Source: Akkermansiaceae bacterium UBA1315
Lineage (GTDB): Bacteria; Verrucomicrobiota; Verrucomicrobiia; Verrucomicrobiales; Akkermansiaceae
DNA: 64,000 nt
Direction: 5' to 3'
Assembly (NCBI GenBank): GCA_002307065.1
Contig: DBTN01000042.1
Span: 66,700 to 130,699, forward strand
Below the pieces are notes generated by a model that was not told the DNA's origin, searched no databases, and saw nothing but the letters and a program-made list of their open reading frames with translations. The position numbers and the translations under genes were made by a program. Position 1 is the stretch's first letter; each line of letters starts with the position of its first letter. Shown here piece after piece: positions 29,410 to 37,850 of this stretch.

Positions 29410-30342
29410 TCACTTCGGCTGGACGTAGGATTTCCACGCGTTCGCCACCTCTTCATTGCAAAACCATACGGCACTGCTCTTGGCGCCTTTGAAATCCTTG
29501 AAACGAGCGACCTCGTAGGTGTCCGGATTTCCCAGCCATCCTTGCTTCGGATCGATTTTTTGAAGTTTCACCCACGCCGCCTTCTTGTTGCCGAGAGGCC
29601 GGGATGCCTTTTGCCCACCGGAAACCGCCAGCCTCATTTCGATCGCCGCTTTGAAAAACGGATAAATGGGCTGCAGACTTTCGCCCACCTCGTGCCCTTC
29701 GGATTGACTCAGGGCGACCGTCCATGGAGCACCCTTTTGAGTTCCCTTTTCAAGGTTCGTTTTCGATTCGGCGAGCCACTCGGGTTTGTCCTTTGCGCCC
29801 AAGGCGAAAAACATCGGGATCTCATAGGCCTCCTGAGACGTCTCTCTGGGACCGGACGTGCCTTTGGAACTCGCGAAAGCCACGACCCGCTTCGGATTCA
29901 ACGCGCAATATCGAGCCGAGACATTGGAACCCGCCGATGTTCCCCAGAAAGCCAACGGCGCATTTTCCAATTCGGGATGTTTGCTCAGCAACGCCAATTG
30001 GGAAACGGCGGTGTCGATCGCTTTCGCAACCTCTCCCGCCTCGTCTTGCTGGTAAAGAAACGGATCCCCATCGCTGAATTGGCAACCGATCAGGGCAAAA
30101 CCGGTCTGGGTCGCAAGATCCTGCCACGGCTTCTGCTCCGCCATTCCGCGACCATCCCCATGCCGACCCGGGATCAACACCAGAACTCCCCGAAGCGGAG
30201 TCGTGCCCTCGGGAACCCACCCCCGAAACGCCACCGTATTGAGTTTCACCTCACGCAGCGGCTCGCCTTTCCAATCGAAAATCTCCGCCCCCGCAGCCGC
30301 CAACGTAACCCAAAGCACAACCGCGACTTTTAAAAATGTCAT
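29410..30342 (-). CDS. Secreted alpha/beta hydrolase
   Basis: The 310-residue protein has a signal peptide (MTFLKVAVVLWVTLAAAGA). The hydrolase core has the oxyanion-side LVLIPGRHGDG, the nucleophile elbow AFWGTSAGSNV (Ser in GTSAGS) and the late His region SEGHEVGE. It is related to the dienelactone hydrolase/esterase group. Its substrate is unknown. Confidence 0.82.
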   Translation of the reverse strand: MTFLKVAVVLWVTLAAAGAEIFDWKGEPLREVKLNTVAFRGWVPEGTTPLRGVLVLIPGRHGDGRGMAEQKPWQDLATQTGFALIGCQFSDGDPFLYQQDEAGEVAKAIDTAVSQLALLSKHPELENAPLAFWGTSAGSNVSARYCALNPKRVVAFASSKGTSGPRETSQEAYEIPMFFALGAKDKPEWLAESKTNLEKGTQKGAPWTVALSQSEGHEVGESLQPIYPFFKAAIEMRLAVSGGQKASRPLGNKKAAWVKLQKIDPKQGWLGNPDTYEVARFKDFKGAKSSAVWFCNEEVANAWKSYVQPK

Positions 30343-30373
30343 TCCCGGTCCCTCTCAGAATCTCCGTCCCCCG

Positions 30374-31468
30374 TCAAGATAAGGCCTCCGGGCGAGACCG
30401 GTCGGTTTTTCTCTCCACATCTTCACTCATAAGTCCCCCGCTCGATTCCGTGGTCTGTTTTAGTTCCTTATCGAAATCGGAGCGGTATTCGATGTCCTGT
30501 CGCGGACGGAATTTTTCAAATTCACTTTCCGCGTGTGATTTGGCGATCTTCGCGGAGATCTTTCCTGCGTCCTTGAGAACTTCGCGATCGTCGAATTCCA
30601 GAAACGCATCGAGGCGCTTTGACCAATCCTCCATGGACATCGGGATTCCGCGTTGCGCGCGATCTTCGGCAAGTTCGAGATAGGCGTTCACGATGCGACC
30701 GAGTGAATCGAGTTCCTGTTTCGAAAGATAATTCTTCACGATGGAAACATCGGATTTCAGAACTTTTCCATCGGGACCACTTTCCCACGTTTGGAGGCCC
30801 ATGTGCGGTTGGCTGCTGTCTGCCCGTTTCTTGATCAATTCAGGAGCGGTGTGGCCGTGAATCGCGAAGTGAAGTTTGTTCTGCACTTTGGCAAAGAAGT
30901 CGCGAGTCGTCGGAGCCTCTTTGTTGTAGTCGATCGCGGTGGCGTAAATGTCGGTGATTTTCTGGTAAAACCGGCGCTCACTGAGCCGGATTTCCCGGAT
31001 CTCTTGGAGCAATCGCTCGAAGTAATCTTCGCTGAGAAACGATCCGTTCTCCATGCGTTTGCGGTCGAGCACGTAGCCCTTGATCGCGAAATCGCGCAGA
31101 ATACAGGTTGCCCATTGGCGGAACTGGGTGGCGCGAACGGAATTGACCCGATAACCCACGGAAATAATGGCATCAAGATTGTAGTGGTCGACTTCGCGAG
31201 CCACTTGGCGTGTTCCTTCGGTCTGAACTATTCGGAATTTCCGAATAGTTGCGGACTGCTCCAGTTCACCTCCCTCAAAAATATTCCTAAAGTGCTCATT
31301 TACAGTGGGAACCGTGACACCAAAAAGCTCGGCAATTAGCTTTTGGGTAAGCCAAATGGTTTCGTCCTCATACCGGACTTCCAGAGTGTCGCCACCGGTT
31401 TGGCTGGCGAAGATGAGAAATTCCGCGGTGGAATTGCGGATGTGTTTGTTGGGGGATTTTTCGCTCAT
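30374..31468 (-). CDS. rhuM: RhuM-family protein (virulence/Fic-associated)
   Basis: Starting at MSEKSPNKHIRN the protein has 364 residues. It carries the RhuM (PF13310) signature: EDETIWLTQKLIAELFGVTVPTVNEH, the DHYNLDAIISVGYRVNS core and FRQWATCILRDFAIKGY. These are DNA-binding (KilA-like) proteins found with type I restriction systems and pathogenicity islands. Here an HsdR N-terminal stub lies directly upstream with ATGA overlap, which supports a link with a lost restriction locus. The start matches the overlap. Confidence 0.85.
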   Translation of the reverse strand: MSEKSPNKHIRNSTAEFLIFASQTGGDTLEVRYEDETIWLTQKLIAELFGVTVPTVNEHFRNIFEGGELEQSATIRKFRIVQTEGTRQVAREVDHYNLDAIISVGYRVNSVRATQFRQWATCILRDFAIKGYVLDRKRMENGSFLSEDYFERLLQEIREIRLSERRFYQKITDIYATAIDYNKEAPTTRDFFAKVQNKLHFAIHGHTAPELIKKRADSSQPHMGLQTWESGPDGKVLKSDVSIVKNYLSKQELDSLGRIVNAYLELAEDRAQRGIPMSMEDWSKRLDAFLEFDDREVLKDAGKISAKIAKSHAESEFEKFRPRQDIEYRSDFDKELKQTTESSGGLMSEDVERKTDRSRPEALS

Positions 31469-31638
31469 GACCTTGGGGAAACGAGTTGACCGGTTCCGAG
31501 CGGTTTTACATCTGCTTGCTCGATCCACGCAATAGCTTGGCCCTCTTTGCTCTGAACGGCCCAGCCTGCGGCGCGAAGTTGGGAATCCATGAGATCGCGG
31601 GAGATCTGCTCAGGGTTTTGATTTGAACTGCGGTTCAC
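31465..31638 (-). pseudogene. HsdR N-terminal fragment coupled to rhuM
   Basis: A 57-residue frame (GTG start at 31638) reads NQNPEQISRDLMDSQLRAAGW and AVQSKEGQAI. This resembles the opening of type I restriction HsdR proteins (EQxARxxIDxxLxAAGW). The rest of the helicase-endonuclease is missing. The stop overlaps the rhuM start as ATGA. The fragment may be a decayed hsdR or a small protein retained for translation of rhuM. Confidence 0.55.
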
Positions 31639-31884
31639 GGAAGCGGCAAGGGGGTGGCTCTAGCTGGATATAGAAACGACGTTTCGCCTGTTGGGGGAAG
31701 ATCATATCGTCGTTGAATCAAAATTTTCCCAAATTGGAAAGCCTTCATCGATGCGTTGGCACTCTTGATGAGCGGCACCAAACCACGATGACAAAAAATC
31801 GCTCTCACCGTTGGAGGGATTTTTCTTTTCTGTTAGATTTTTCTGATTGCAAATTCAGGAGATAAGTGATTGATTCTGCTCGCC
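31639..31884. other. Intergenic stretch without a gene
   Basis: About 246 bases upstream of the HsdR stub hold no open frame of note. The start region is AT-rich near 31830-31860 (TTTTTCTTTTCTGTTAGATT) and could hold a promoter; I see no other structure. Confidence 0.5.
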
Positions 31885-32440
31885 CGTCTGACGGACGAGG
31901 ATGTGAGAATCCTCTGCAACTCGCGGTCGACACCGACCGCAAACGGTGTCACGCCCGATCCAAAGGTCGGGGAGGTGGCAGTTATGTCCAGGCCACCTTT
32001 CTTTGGGAATTTGGCTAAAGACTGTCGCAGCCGACTTGTTGCGGTTTCTCAACTCCCCGTCCACCCGGAAGGACTGTTGATCCCTCCGATGAAATTGACG
32101 AACTCCCCCTTTTTCAAACCGGTTTGGTGGCCGGTTGGTACGAGGAATGTCGTAGTTTGAGCGGTGGGGTGTGTTGATATTTTGAATCCCCCGAATTTCC
32201 CCCCAATGAATTTTCCAGATCGGATTTTTTGATGCTGCGACATGCGATTTTAACACGCCGGCTCAAGCCAGCGCTCCGTTAAGATTGGCGCTTTTTCCCG
32301 GATGCCAGTTTGGGGCACGTGACCCGGCCTTTGTATATCTTTTTGTTCACTGGATATCTATACGATGTCCAAAGGTGAATGACGTCCCTTTCGGAGGGTC
32401 AGTGATGATGAACTTAATGTCGAAAATAGAGTTCATCGCA
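31885..32440 (+). repeat. Copy B of the roughly 600-base dispersed intergenic block
   Basis: It is homologous on the plus strand to 9110-8511 on the minus strand, end to end and in the same order. The first part (about 31885-32080) carries TTGGCTAAAGACTGTC, and the last part (about 32295-32430) carries ACCCGGCCTT and CCCTTTCGGAGGGTC. The middle is variable. It directly abuts the duplicated comM fragment at 32441, so this copy marks one side of a rearrangement. Confidence 0.75.
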
Positions 32441-32568
32441 CTGGCTCTCCGATCTATGAAAACAATTTCCGATCGAGTGAGCGGTATTGGATCGCTTCCA
32501 AAATATCATCTGCCCGAATGGACGGCGAGCCGCCGAGATCTGCCAGGGTGCGGGCGGAGAAGTTCATT
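32441..32568 (-). pseudogene. Duplicated 3' end of comM with a 30-base deletion
   Basis: Bases 32441-32568 match 33686-33843, the 3' end of comM, with two or so differences. The copy lacks 30 bases between two GCGGGC words, a clean deletion between short repeats. On the minus strand it would encode MNFSARTLADLGG...LDRKLFS, the end of the Mg-chelatase-like protein. It lies on the far side of the zeta module, so the module is flanked by direct repeats of comM sequence. Confidence 0.9.
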
Positions 32569-32701
32569 CTCCTATCGCGTACCAGTGTCATGTCGCCACC
32601 ATCCCGTTCCAACGGAAAATGGGACTGCGTGCGATAGCGGGTGTTTCGGCCAAGCTTGCGGAGAAGGCAGGTAGCATTTAGTCTATCTCCACCTTCAGAC
32701 C

Positions 32702-32929
32702 ATGTCCGATTCCGAAAAAGCACTCGATTACTTGGAACAGCAGATTCCCAGCTTGTCCGCTGCGGCAGTGGATGTGGCGTATTGGCAAGCGTTGGCTGCG
32801 GGACAGAAGGTGCTCGTCAGTGGAGAGGGCGGCATTTTTTCGGTGTCCCCGGACGGCAGCCGGACCTTCGTCAAAGCTACCGAAAAACCGCTTAGCCTGC
32901 CGGTTGGAACTCGCGTGAAAATCGGCTGA
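32702..32929 (+). CDS. Putative antitoxin of the zeta toxin (75 aa)
   Basis: A 75-residue protein begins MSDSEKALDYLEQQIPSLSA. It has an N-terminal helix and then a small beta part with VLVSGEGGIFSVSPDGSRTFV. It ends 2 bases before the toxin start, the typical antitoxin-first arrangement. I do not recognise the family and it is not the classical epsilon protein. The antitoxin role is inferred from position and size. Confidence 0.65.
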   Translation: MSDSEKALDYLEQQIPSLSAAAVDVAYWQALAAGQKVLVSGEGGIFSVSPDGSRTFVKATEKPLSLPVGTRVKIG

Positions 32930-32931
32930 CC

Positions 32932-33675
32932 ATGGACGCTCCCCGCCTGCGAATGTTCGCCGGTCCCAACGGCTCGGGGAAAAGCACGATCAAGAGTGTG
33001 GTACCGCCGGAATTGCTCGGCGTTTATGTAAATCCTGACGAAATCGAAAAGGAGATCCGAGAACGTGATTTTCTAGACCTCCGAACCTACGGGGTGATGA
33101 CGACTGGCGAGGAAATCCTGCCGTTTTTCCTGAACTCCACCCTGCTGGCAAAGGCTGGACTGGAAGACAGAGCGGAAAAGCTTCGCTTCTCAGAGGAGAA
33201 GCTGGATTTTTCCGAAGTAAGCGTGAATGCCTACTATGCTTCGGTGGCGGCTGATTTCATCCGGCAGAAGCTGTTGGAAAGAAGAGTATCTTTTTCCTTC
33301 GAAACGGTGATGTCATCGCCGGACAAGGTAGCATTGTTGGAAAAGGCCCGGAGCCGTGGCTATCGGACCTATCTCTATTTCATCGCCACCGAAGACCCGG
33401 AAATCAATATTGCACGAGTGAAAAGCCGCGTGCATCTCGGAGGGCACGACGTACCGGTTGACAAGATCGTGAGCCGCTATGCCCGCTCGCTGGATCAGCT
33501 GCTGTCCGCAATCCGCCTGAGCAATCGCGCCTATCTGTTCGATAATTCCCGCCACGGCAGCGAACACCTTTGGGTGGCGGAGATCACAGAAGGTCGAGAT
33601 CTTGAAACAAAATGCTCTCCCGTTCCACGGTGGTTCCAGCGGGCCGTCTGGGAAAAAATCACGCCGACCCTCTGA
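32932..33675 (+). CDS. Zeta-type toxin (P-loop kinase)
   Basis: The 247-residue protein has the P-loop AGPNGSGKST, a following acidic NPDEIEKEI, and the SFSFETVMSS motif typical of zeta-toxin relatives. It has a lid-like arginine-rich ARVKSRVHLGGHDVP. The family phosphorylates UDP-N-acetylglucosamine or related substrates and blocks the cell wall. The module of 75-residue partner and toxin sits between two copies of the comM 3' end. Confidence 0.85.
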   Translation: MDAPRLRMFAGPNGSGKSTIKSVVPPELLGVYVNPDEIEKEIRERDFLDLRTYGVMTTGEEILPFFLNSTLLAKAGLEDRAEKLRFSEEKLDFSEVSVNAYYASVAADFIRQKLLERRVSFSFETVMSSPDKVALLEKARSRGYRTYLYFIATEDPEINIARVKSRVHLGGHDVPVDKIVSRYARSLDQLLSAIRLSNRAYLFDNSRHGSEHLWVAEITEGRDLETKCSPVPRWFQRAVWEKITPTL

Positions 33676-33698
33676 TGAAATGAAACTGGCTCTCCGAT

Positions 33699-34595
33699 TT
33701 ATGAAAACAATTTCCGATCGAGTGAGCGGTATTGGATCGCTTCCAAAATATCATCTGCGCGAATGGACGGCGAGCCGCCGAGATCTGCCAGGGTGCGGGC
33801 GACTTTTAAGATCCGATCATGGGCGCGGGCGGAGAAGTTCATTTCTTCCATCGCGTGTTCGAGGAACCCGGCGCTTTCTTTATCCAGTTGGCAATGTTGG
33901 CGGACCTGCCGCGGGCCCATGGTGGAATTGGTGAAGTGTGAGGTTTGTCGGAAACGCTCGGATTGGATGTTTCTGGCGGCGATGACGCGTTCGCGGATGG
34001 TGGCCGAGGTTTCTCCGGTGAGCGTTTGTGCGGACAGCTCGCGAAAATCGACCAACGGAACTTCCACATGCAAATCGATCCGGTCCAACAGCGGGCCCGA
34101 GATGCGTTGCCGATAGGATTCGATCTGGCGGTTCGAACAGCGGCACTCTCGTTTCGCGTCGCCGTAATAGCCGCACGGACAAGGGTTGAGCGCCGCGACC
34201 AATAGAAACTTCGCAGGGAAATGAAACGAACCGGCCGCGCGTGAGATCGAGACCGATCCGTCTTCGAGCGGTTGCCGAAGCACCTCAAGCGTTTGCCTGC
34301 GGAATTCCGGAAGTTCATCCAGGAAAAGCACGCCGTGATGCGCGAGCGAAACTTCCCCGGGTCCCGGGTTCGTGCCGCCGCCGAGCAAACCGGCGTCGGA
34401 AATCGTATGGTGCGGTGAACGAAAAGGACGGGTGGTGAGAAAGGTTCGTTTCAGATCCAACAGTCCGGAAATCGAGTGAATCTTCGTCGTTTCGATCGCT
34501 TCGTCCTCCGACATGTCGGGCATGATCGTGGCGATTCGTTTCGCCAACATCGACTTCCCGGTTCCCGGCGGGCCGACCATGATCAAGTTGTGCAT
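33699..34595 (-). pseudogene. comM: comM/yifB (Mg-chelatase-like), N-terminus cut off by element insertion
   Basis: The remaining 298 residues start right at the P-loop, MHNLIMVGPPGTGKS. They include Walker B LFLDELPEF, sensor AALNPCPCGYYGD with its cysteine-rich turn, arginine finger RISGPLLDRIDLHVEVP, and the C-terminal NFSARAHDRILKVARTLADL. The Lon-protease-like N-terminal part (about 200 residues) is missing. Just upstream of the ATG the frame hits a TAA, and the serine recombinase gene begins 48 bases away. This shows interruption at about 34595. ComM promotes branch migration in natural transformation; the fragment is unlikely to work. Confidence 0.9.
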
Positions 34596-34642
34596 TGATT
34601 ACCGGAGTTGCCTCCGTTATGTTTCATGCACTGATTCCCTGA

Positions 34643-36385
34643 ATGATCGCCTATTCTTATCTACGAATTTCGACTCCGGAACAGCGAAAAGGGCGCGGGC
34701 CGATGCGGCAGCTTGACGATACGCGAAGGTACTGCAGAAAGAAGGGATTAAATCTCGATCCTAAAACGCTGGAGGATCTTGGGCTTTCTGGCTATCACGG
34801 CAAGCATATCTCCCAAGGGACCCTGGGTGTTTTTTTAGAGGGAATAGCTTCGAAACTAATTCCCACTCCATGCGCATTGGTTATTGAAGCGCTCGATCGG
34901 CTAACGCGGCAGCAGTGTGAGGAGGCGGTGTTTCTTCTATTAAGCTTGGTCCGCTCCGGCGTCGAAGTACATACGGTGGCGGACGAAATGGTTTATCGGA
35001 CGGGCGAAATCCCGATGCATCAGCTTATGTACTCTGTTATGGTGCTCTCCACCGGGCATCAAGAATCGGATCGAAAATCCGGCATGTTGAAGAAGTCATG
35101 GAGCTACAAGCGCAAAGAGGCCAGGGAATCCGGCAAGCCCATGACCAGAATTCTCCCTGAATGGCTGACAATCGAGGGCGGGAAAATCATTCCCATTCCG
35201 GATCGAGCTGCAATCGTCCAAAGAATTTTTCGTGAAGCCGCCCAAGGCTCTGGCAAGCTCGCTATCGCGGGCCGCCTCATTGAGGAAGGAATCGAAACTT
35301 GGGGACGCGGCGGCAAGAAGGGGACGAGGTGGCATTACTCATATGTCCACAAGATTTTAACAAATCGTGCCGTTCTCGGTGAATATCAGCCGCATCGCAT
35401 GGTCTCCGGCAAACGCACGCCGGACGGAGATCTGCTCCCACAATTTTTCCCGGCGGTCATCACTTTGGCAGAATGGAACGCCGCAGCCGAATCCCGACGT
35501 TCCCGCACTACCCGCTGCGACGCCAACCCGGATAGTCCCCGGAATCTGGTTCCCGGGTTGATTCATATCGAAGGGGTTCGTGCGACTTGGATGAACAAAG
35601 GTCGGCGGAAAACGTCGGATGGATCGCGAAATACCAAAAAACCGCATCCCTATGGGGGATACTGGGTTTATTATCGCACTCTCGATTCCCTGAGCGGTAA
35701 AACGCTCCATCTTATTCCGGCCCTCGAAATCGAAAATATGATTCTTGCCGCGCTCCGGAAAGCGGATGGCGACGAATGGATGCAGCTCATCAGCCGAGCG
35801 GCCCCACCGGTTGACACGACATTGGTGAAGCGTGCGCAACTTGAAGCGAAGGTGCAAAAATCCACAGAATCCTTGGAACGCTTGGTCGGTGCGCTTGCCA
35901 TGGGAATAGGTGGCGCGGAAACGATTACGGCAAAAATTGCTTTAGAAGAAGAAGCGCTCCAAAACACGAAGGACGCGCTTGCTAAGCTCGGTCCCGAAGA
36001 CATCCAGCCTGCTACTTTCGCCAAAGAACTCAACGACCTCCGTCGAATCGCCGAATCAGGAGACGCCAGCCACCCGGAGATTCGGCAAACGATTTCCAAA
36101 CGGATTACATCGCTCTTTTCCAGAATCGATATCGGAAGAACTCCCAACGCGATGCTTAACGAGAAACAACGCTCTGACATCCCAACTCCGTTCGTTCTCT
36201 CTCCTGGATTGCTGGATCGCCCACCTGCCGAATCAATGGATGATCCGAAATTTTTCTGGGCACTTCTCACTCCGCGTTTCAGTACTGGCGTGCGCCTAAT
36301 GGTGATGTCCCACGCGCTTAATCCGGCGGTGCTCGCTGTCTTGCAGGTTAGAGAAGACACGCGAAAGAGGACGATGCCGAAGTAG
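34643..36385 (+). CDS. Large serine recombinase (integrase of the comM-inserted element)
   Basis: The 580-residue protein has the N-terminal resolvase domain (YLRISTPEQ with the catalytic Ser10, and later IEALDRLTR). It then has the recombinase domain (RAAIVQRIFREAAQGSG; TRWHYSYVHKILTNRAVLGEYQ) and a C-terminal coiled coil (about residues 395-465). In most relatives a zinc ribbon with two Cys pairs follows the recombinase domain. Here the place reads LVPGLIHIEG without cysteines, so the ribbon is changed or lost. It lies 48 bases from the comM break, the expected position of an integrase next to its att site. Confidence 0.92.
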   Translation: MIAYSYLRISTPEQRKGRGPMRQLDDTRRYCRKKGLNLDPKTLEDLGLSGYHGKHISQGTLGVFLEGIASKLIPTPCALVIEALDRLTRQQCEEAVFLLLSLVRSGVEVHTVADEMVYRTGEIPMHQLMYSVMVLSTGHQESDRKSGMLKKSWSYKRKEARESGKPMTRILPEWLTIEGGKIIPIPDRAAIVQRIFREAAQGSGKLAIAGRLIEEGIETWGRGGKKGTRWHYSYVHKILTNRAVLGEYQPHRMVSGKRTPDGDLLPQFFPAVITLAEWNAAAESRRSRTTRCDANPDSPRNLVPGLIHIEGVRATWMNKGRRKTSDGSRNTKKPHPYGGYWVYYRTLDSLSGKTLHLIPALEIENMILAALRKADGDEWMQLISRAAPPVDTTLVKRAQLEAKVQKSTESLERLVGALAMGIGGAETITAKIALEEEALQNTKDALAKLGPEDIQPATFAKELNDLRRIAESGDASHPEIRQTISKRITSLFSRIDIGRTPNAMLNEKQRSDIPTPFVLSPGLLDRPPAESMDDPKFFWALLTPRFSTGVRLMVMSHALNPAVLAVLQVREDTRKRTMPK

Positions 36386-36479
36386 CAGATCGCCTACCGG
36401 TTATTCCGCTTGCCCACCAGGAACACCTTGCCGGTCACGCCTTTCGTCGTGCCGATCATCATTAGGTTTTTTTTAGGGT
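36386..36479. other. Short gap after the recombinase
   Basis: No gene is seen. An AT-rich stretch (TTAGGTTTTTTTTAGGG) lies directly before the next start. Confidence 0.4.
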
Positions 36480-36704
36480 ATGACAATCAAACTTACCCTC
36501 GACAAAAACGCGAAGCAAGCAACCTACGGCATCGAAAACGGCGTCTCTTGGATCGAATTTGTTGATGGCCTTAAAGACCGTGTCGCATTCTACGGTAACT
36601 GCAATTCCATCAAAGCTCGAATGAATCGTGAGATCGCAGCGCGAGGAATTGCGATACCGGAGACCGATCTCCAGCAGATGGGACTGGAGCCGATGGCAGC
36701 ATGA
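36480..36704 (+). CDS. Small protein of unknown function (74 aa), paralogue of 60810-61028
   Basis: Starting MTIKLTLDKNAK it has the core YGIENGVSWIEFVDGLKDRV and a C-terminal helix (SIKARMNREIAARGIAIPE). The same layout appears in the protein at 60810 (FGIENEVAWIEY; RNRIQNELISRGIAIHPE). The family is not known to me. The two genes lie near both visible ends of the element, which suggests a role tied to the element, such as regulation or maintenance. Confidence 0.7.
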   Translation: MTIKLTLDKNAKQATYGIENGVSWIEFVDGLKDRVAFYGNCNSIKARMNREIAARGIAIPETDLQQMGLEPMAA

Positions 36705-36707
36705 ATC

Positions 36708-36989
36708 CTATTTGGAGAGGTTCTTTTCCGCCTGGATCAAAATTTCTGCCAAATTTAAGCTCAACGCCTTTGCCCATTTCAGCAGCGCTACCATTCCCGG
36801 TTCCGATTCGCCCCGCTCAACCGTCCCGTGATATCCAAATCCGTAACCCGTTAGGGCCGAAAGTTGTCGCAGCGTCATTTTCAGAGCCTTTCTTTCTTCC
36901 GTAAGCAGTTTTACGACCTCGTTCAGGACAGAAACCTCCCATTCCAGGTTGGATTTATTCCGGGACGCGGGATCGGGCGAAAACGACAT
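36708..36989 (-). CDS. XRE-family transcription regulator
   Basis: The 93-residue protein has a helix-turn-helix (MTLRQLSALTGYGFGYHGTVERGESEPGMVALLKWAKALS) and flanking helices (given in part). The turn reads GYHGTVERGE, with the VERGE typical of the XRE recognition helix end. Its stop lies 3 bases from the stop of the convergent 74-residue gene. It may repress the element's genes. Confidence 0.85.
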   Translation of the reverse strand: MSFSPDPASRNKSNLEWEVSVLNEVVKLLTEERKALKMTLRQLSALTGYGFGYHGTVERGESEPGMVALLKWAKALSLNLAEILIQAEKNLSK

Positions 36990-37137
36990 TCCGCCATTTG
37001 AGGAGGAAATAAACCGAAAAGGAGCTGTATTTGCCTTGTGCTATATATCGCACAGATGCTCAATCGAACGTCGTTTACGAAACCGATCTCAACCATCCGG
37101 CACTCGATAACACCCGCACCACCACCTCTTCACCTGC

Positions 37138-37833
37138 ATGAAAAAAATTATTCGAACACTATTCCTCAACCTCGCTTTGAGCGCAGCATCTTCCGCGGCA
37201 GTCATCCTCTATGATGATCCCGGCAATTATTTACCAGACTCTTACTGGCCTGACCTGCCAGGCGCATCAAACATGGGGGGAACAGCATTTGTAACATTTT
37301 CCGGAGGAAAACAAGGATTCTATGTCACAAGTCACTTATCTGGAAACAACACAAATGTTGTAATATTCCACGAATTTTCTAGACCTGGAGCTAACAATGT
37401 ATGGAGGCTGGAACTTTTAGCCAACAGCCAAGGCCAACTCCAAAATCTTGAAATTGGAGAAGTCGTCGGTGCAGGTGGAATGTGGATCAGTAACCTGACC
37501 GCCAACCAAGACGTAACTGCTGGTATTGAAAACAATTTCTCAATCACTACCCCAGAAACCACTTATTTTGGATTTAGACGGGTAAATGATTCTACGGGAG
37601 AAACTCAGTACGGATGGGCCGAATTTAAAACCGTCCCACTCCGACCGGGCGCTAATGAAGAAACTTGGGCATATTTCGGAGAATCCTCAGCCGGAATCAA
37701 ATTCACCCGCAACGCCTACGAAACCGACGGCAATTCCATCGTGGTGGGCCAGACGGTCTCCGTCCCCGAGCCATCGCTTGCGCTCCTCGCTTCCATTGGA
37801 GTCCTGGTCGGCACGTATCGCCGTAGCCGCTAA
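37138..37833 (+). CDS. PEP-CTERM exported protein
   Basis: The 231-residue precursor has an N-terminal signal (MKKIIRTLFLNLALSAASSA) and a C-terminal VPEPSLALLASIGVLVGTYRRSR (cut here), the PEP motif, hydrophobic segment and basic end of exosortase substrates. The mature part is beta-rich. Such proteins are cleaved by exosortase and placed at the surface. A stand-alone PEP-CTERM gene is common in this phylum, less so on a mobile element. Confidence 0.88.
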   Translation: MKKIIRTLFLNLALSAASSAAVILYDDPGNYLPDSYWPDLPGASNMGGTAFVTFSGGKQGFYVTSHLSGNNTNVVIFHEFSRPGANNVWRLELLANSQGQLQNLEIGEVVGAGGMWISNLTANQDVTAGIENNFSITTPETTYFGFRRVNDSTGETQYGWAEFKTVPLRPGANEETWAYFGESSAGIKFTRNAYETDGNSIVVGQTVSVPEPSLALLASIGVLVGTYRRSR

Positions 37834-37850
37834 CCCTAATAATTCACGAA

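Noticed and set aside
31870..32160. 96-residue frame with a QLPVHPEG phrase, also seen at 8896-9123
   Set aside because: Both copies share the phrase, but two single-base indels change the frame between them and most differences alter residues; the conservation looks RNA-like rather than protein-like.
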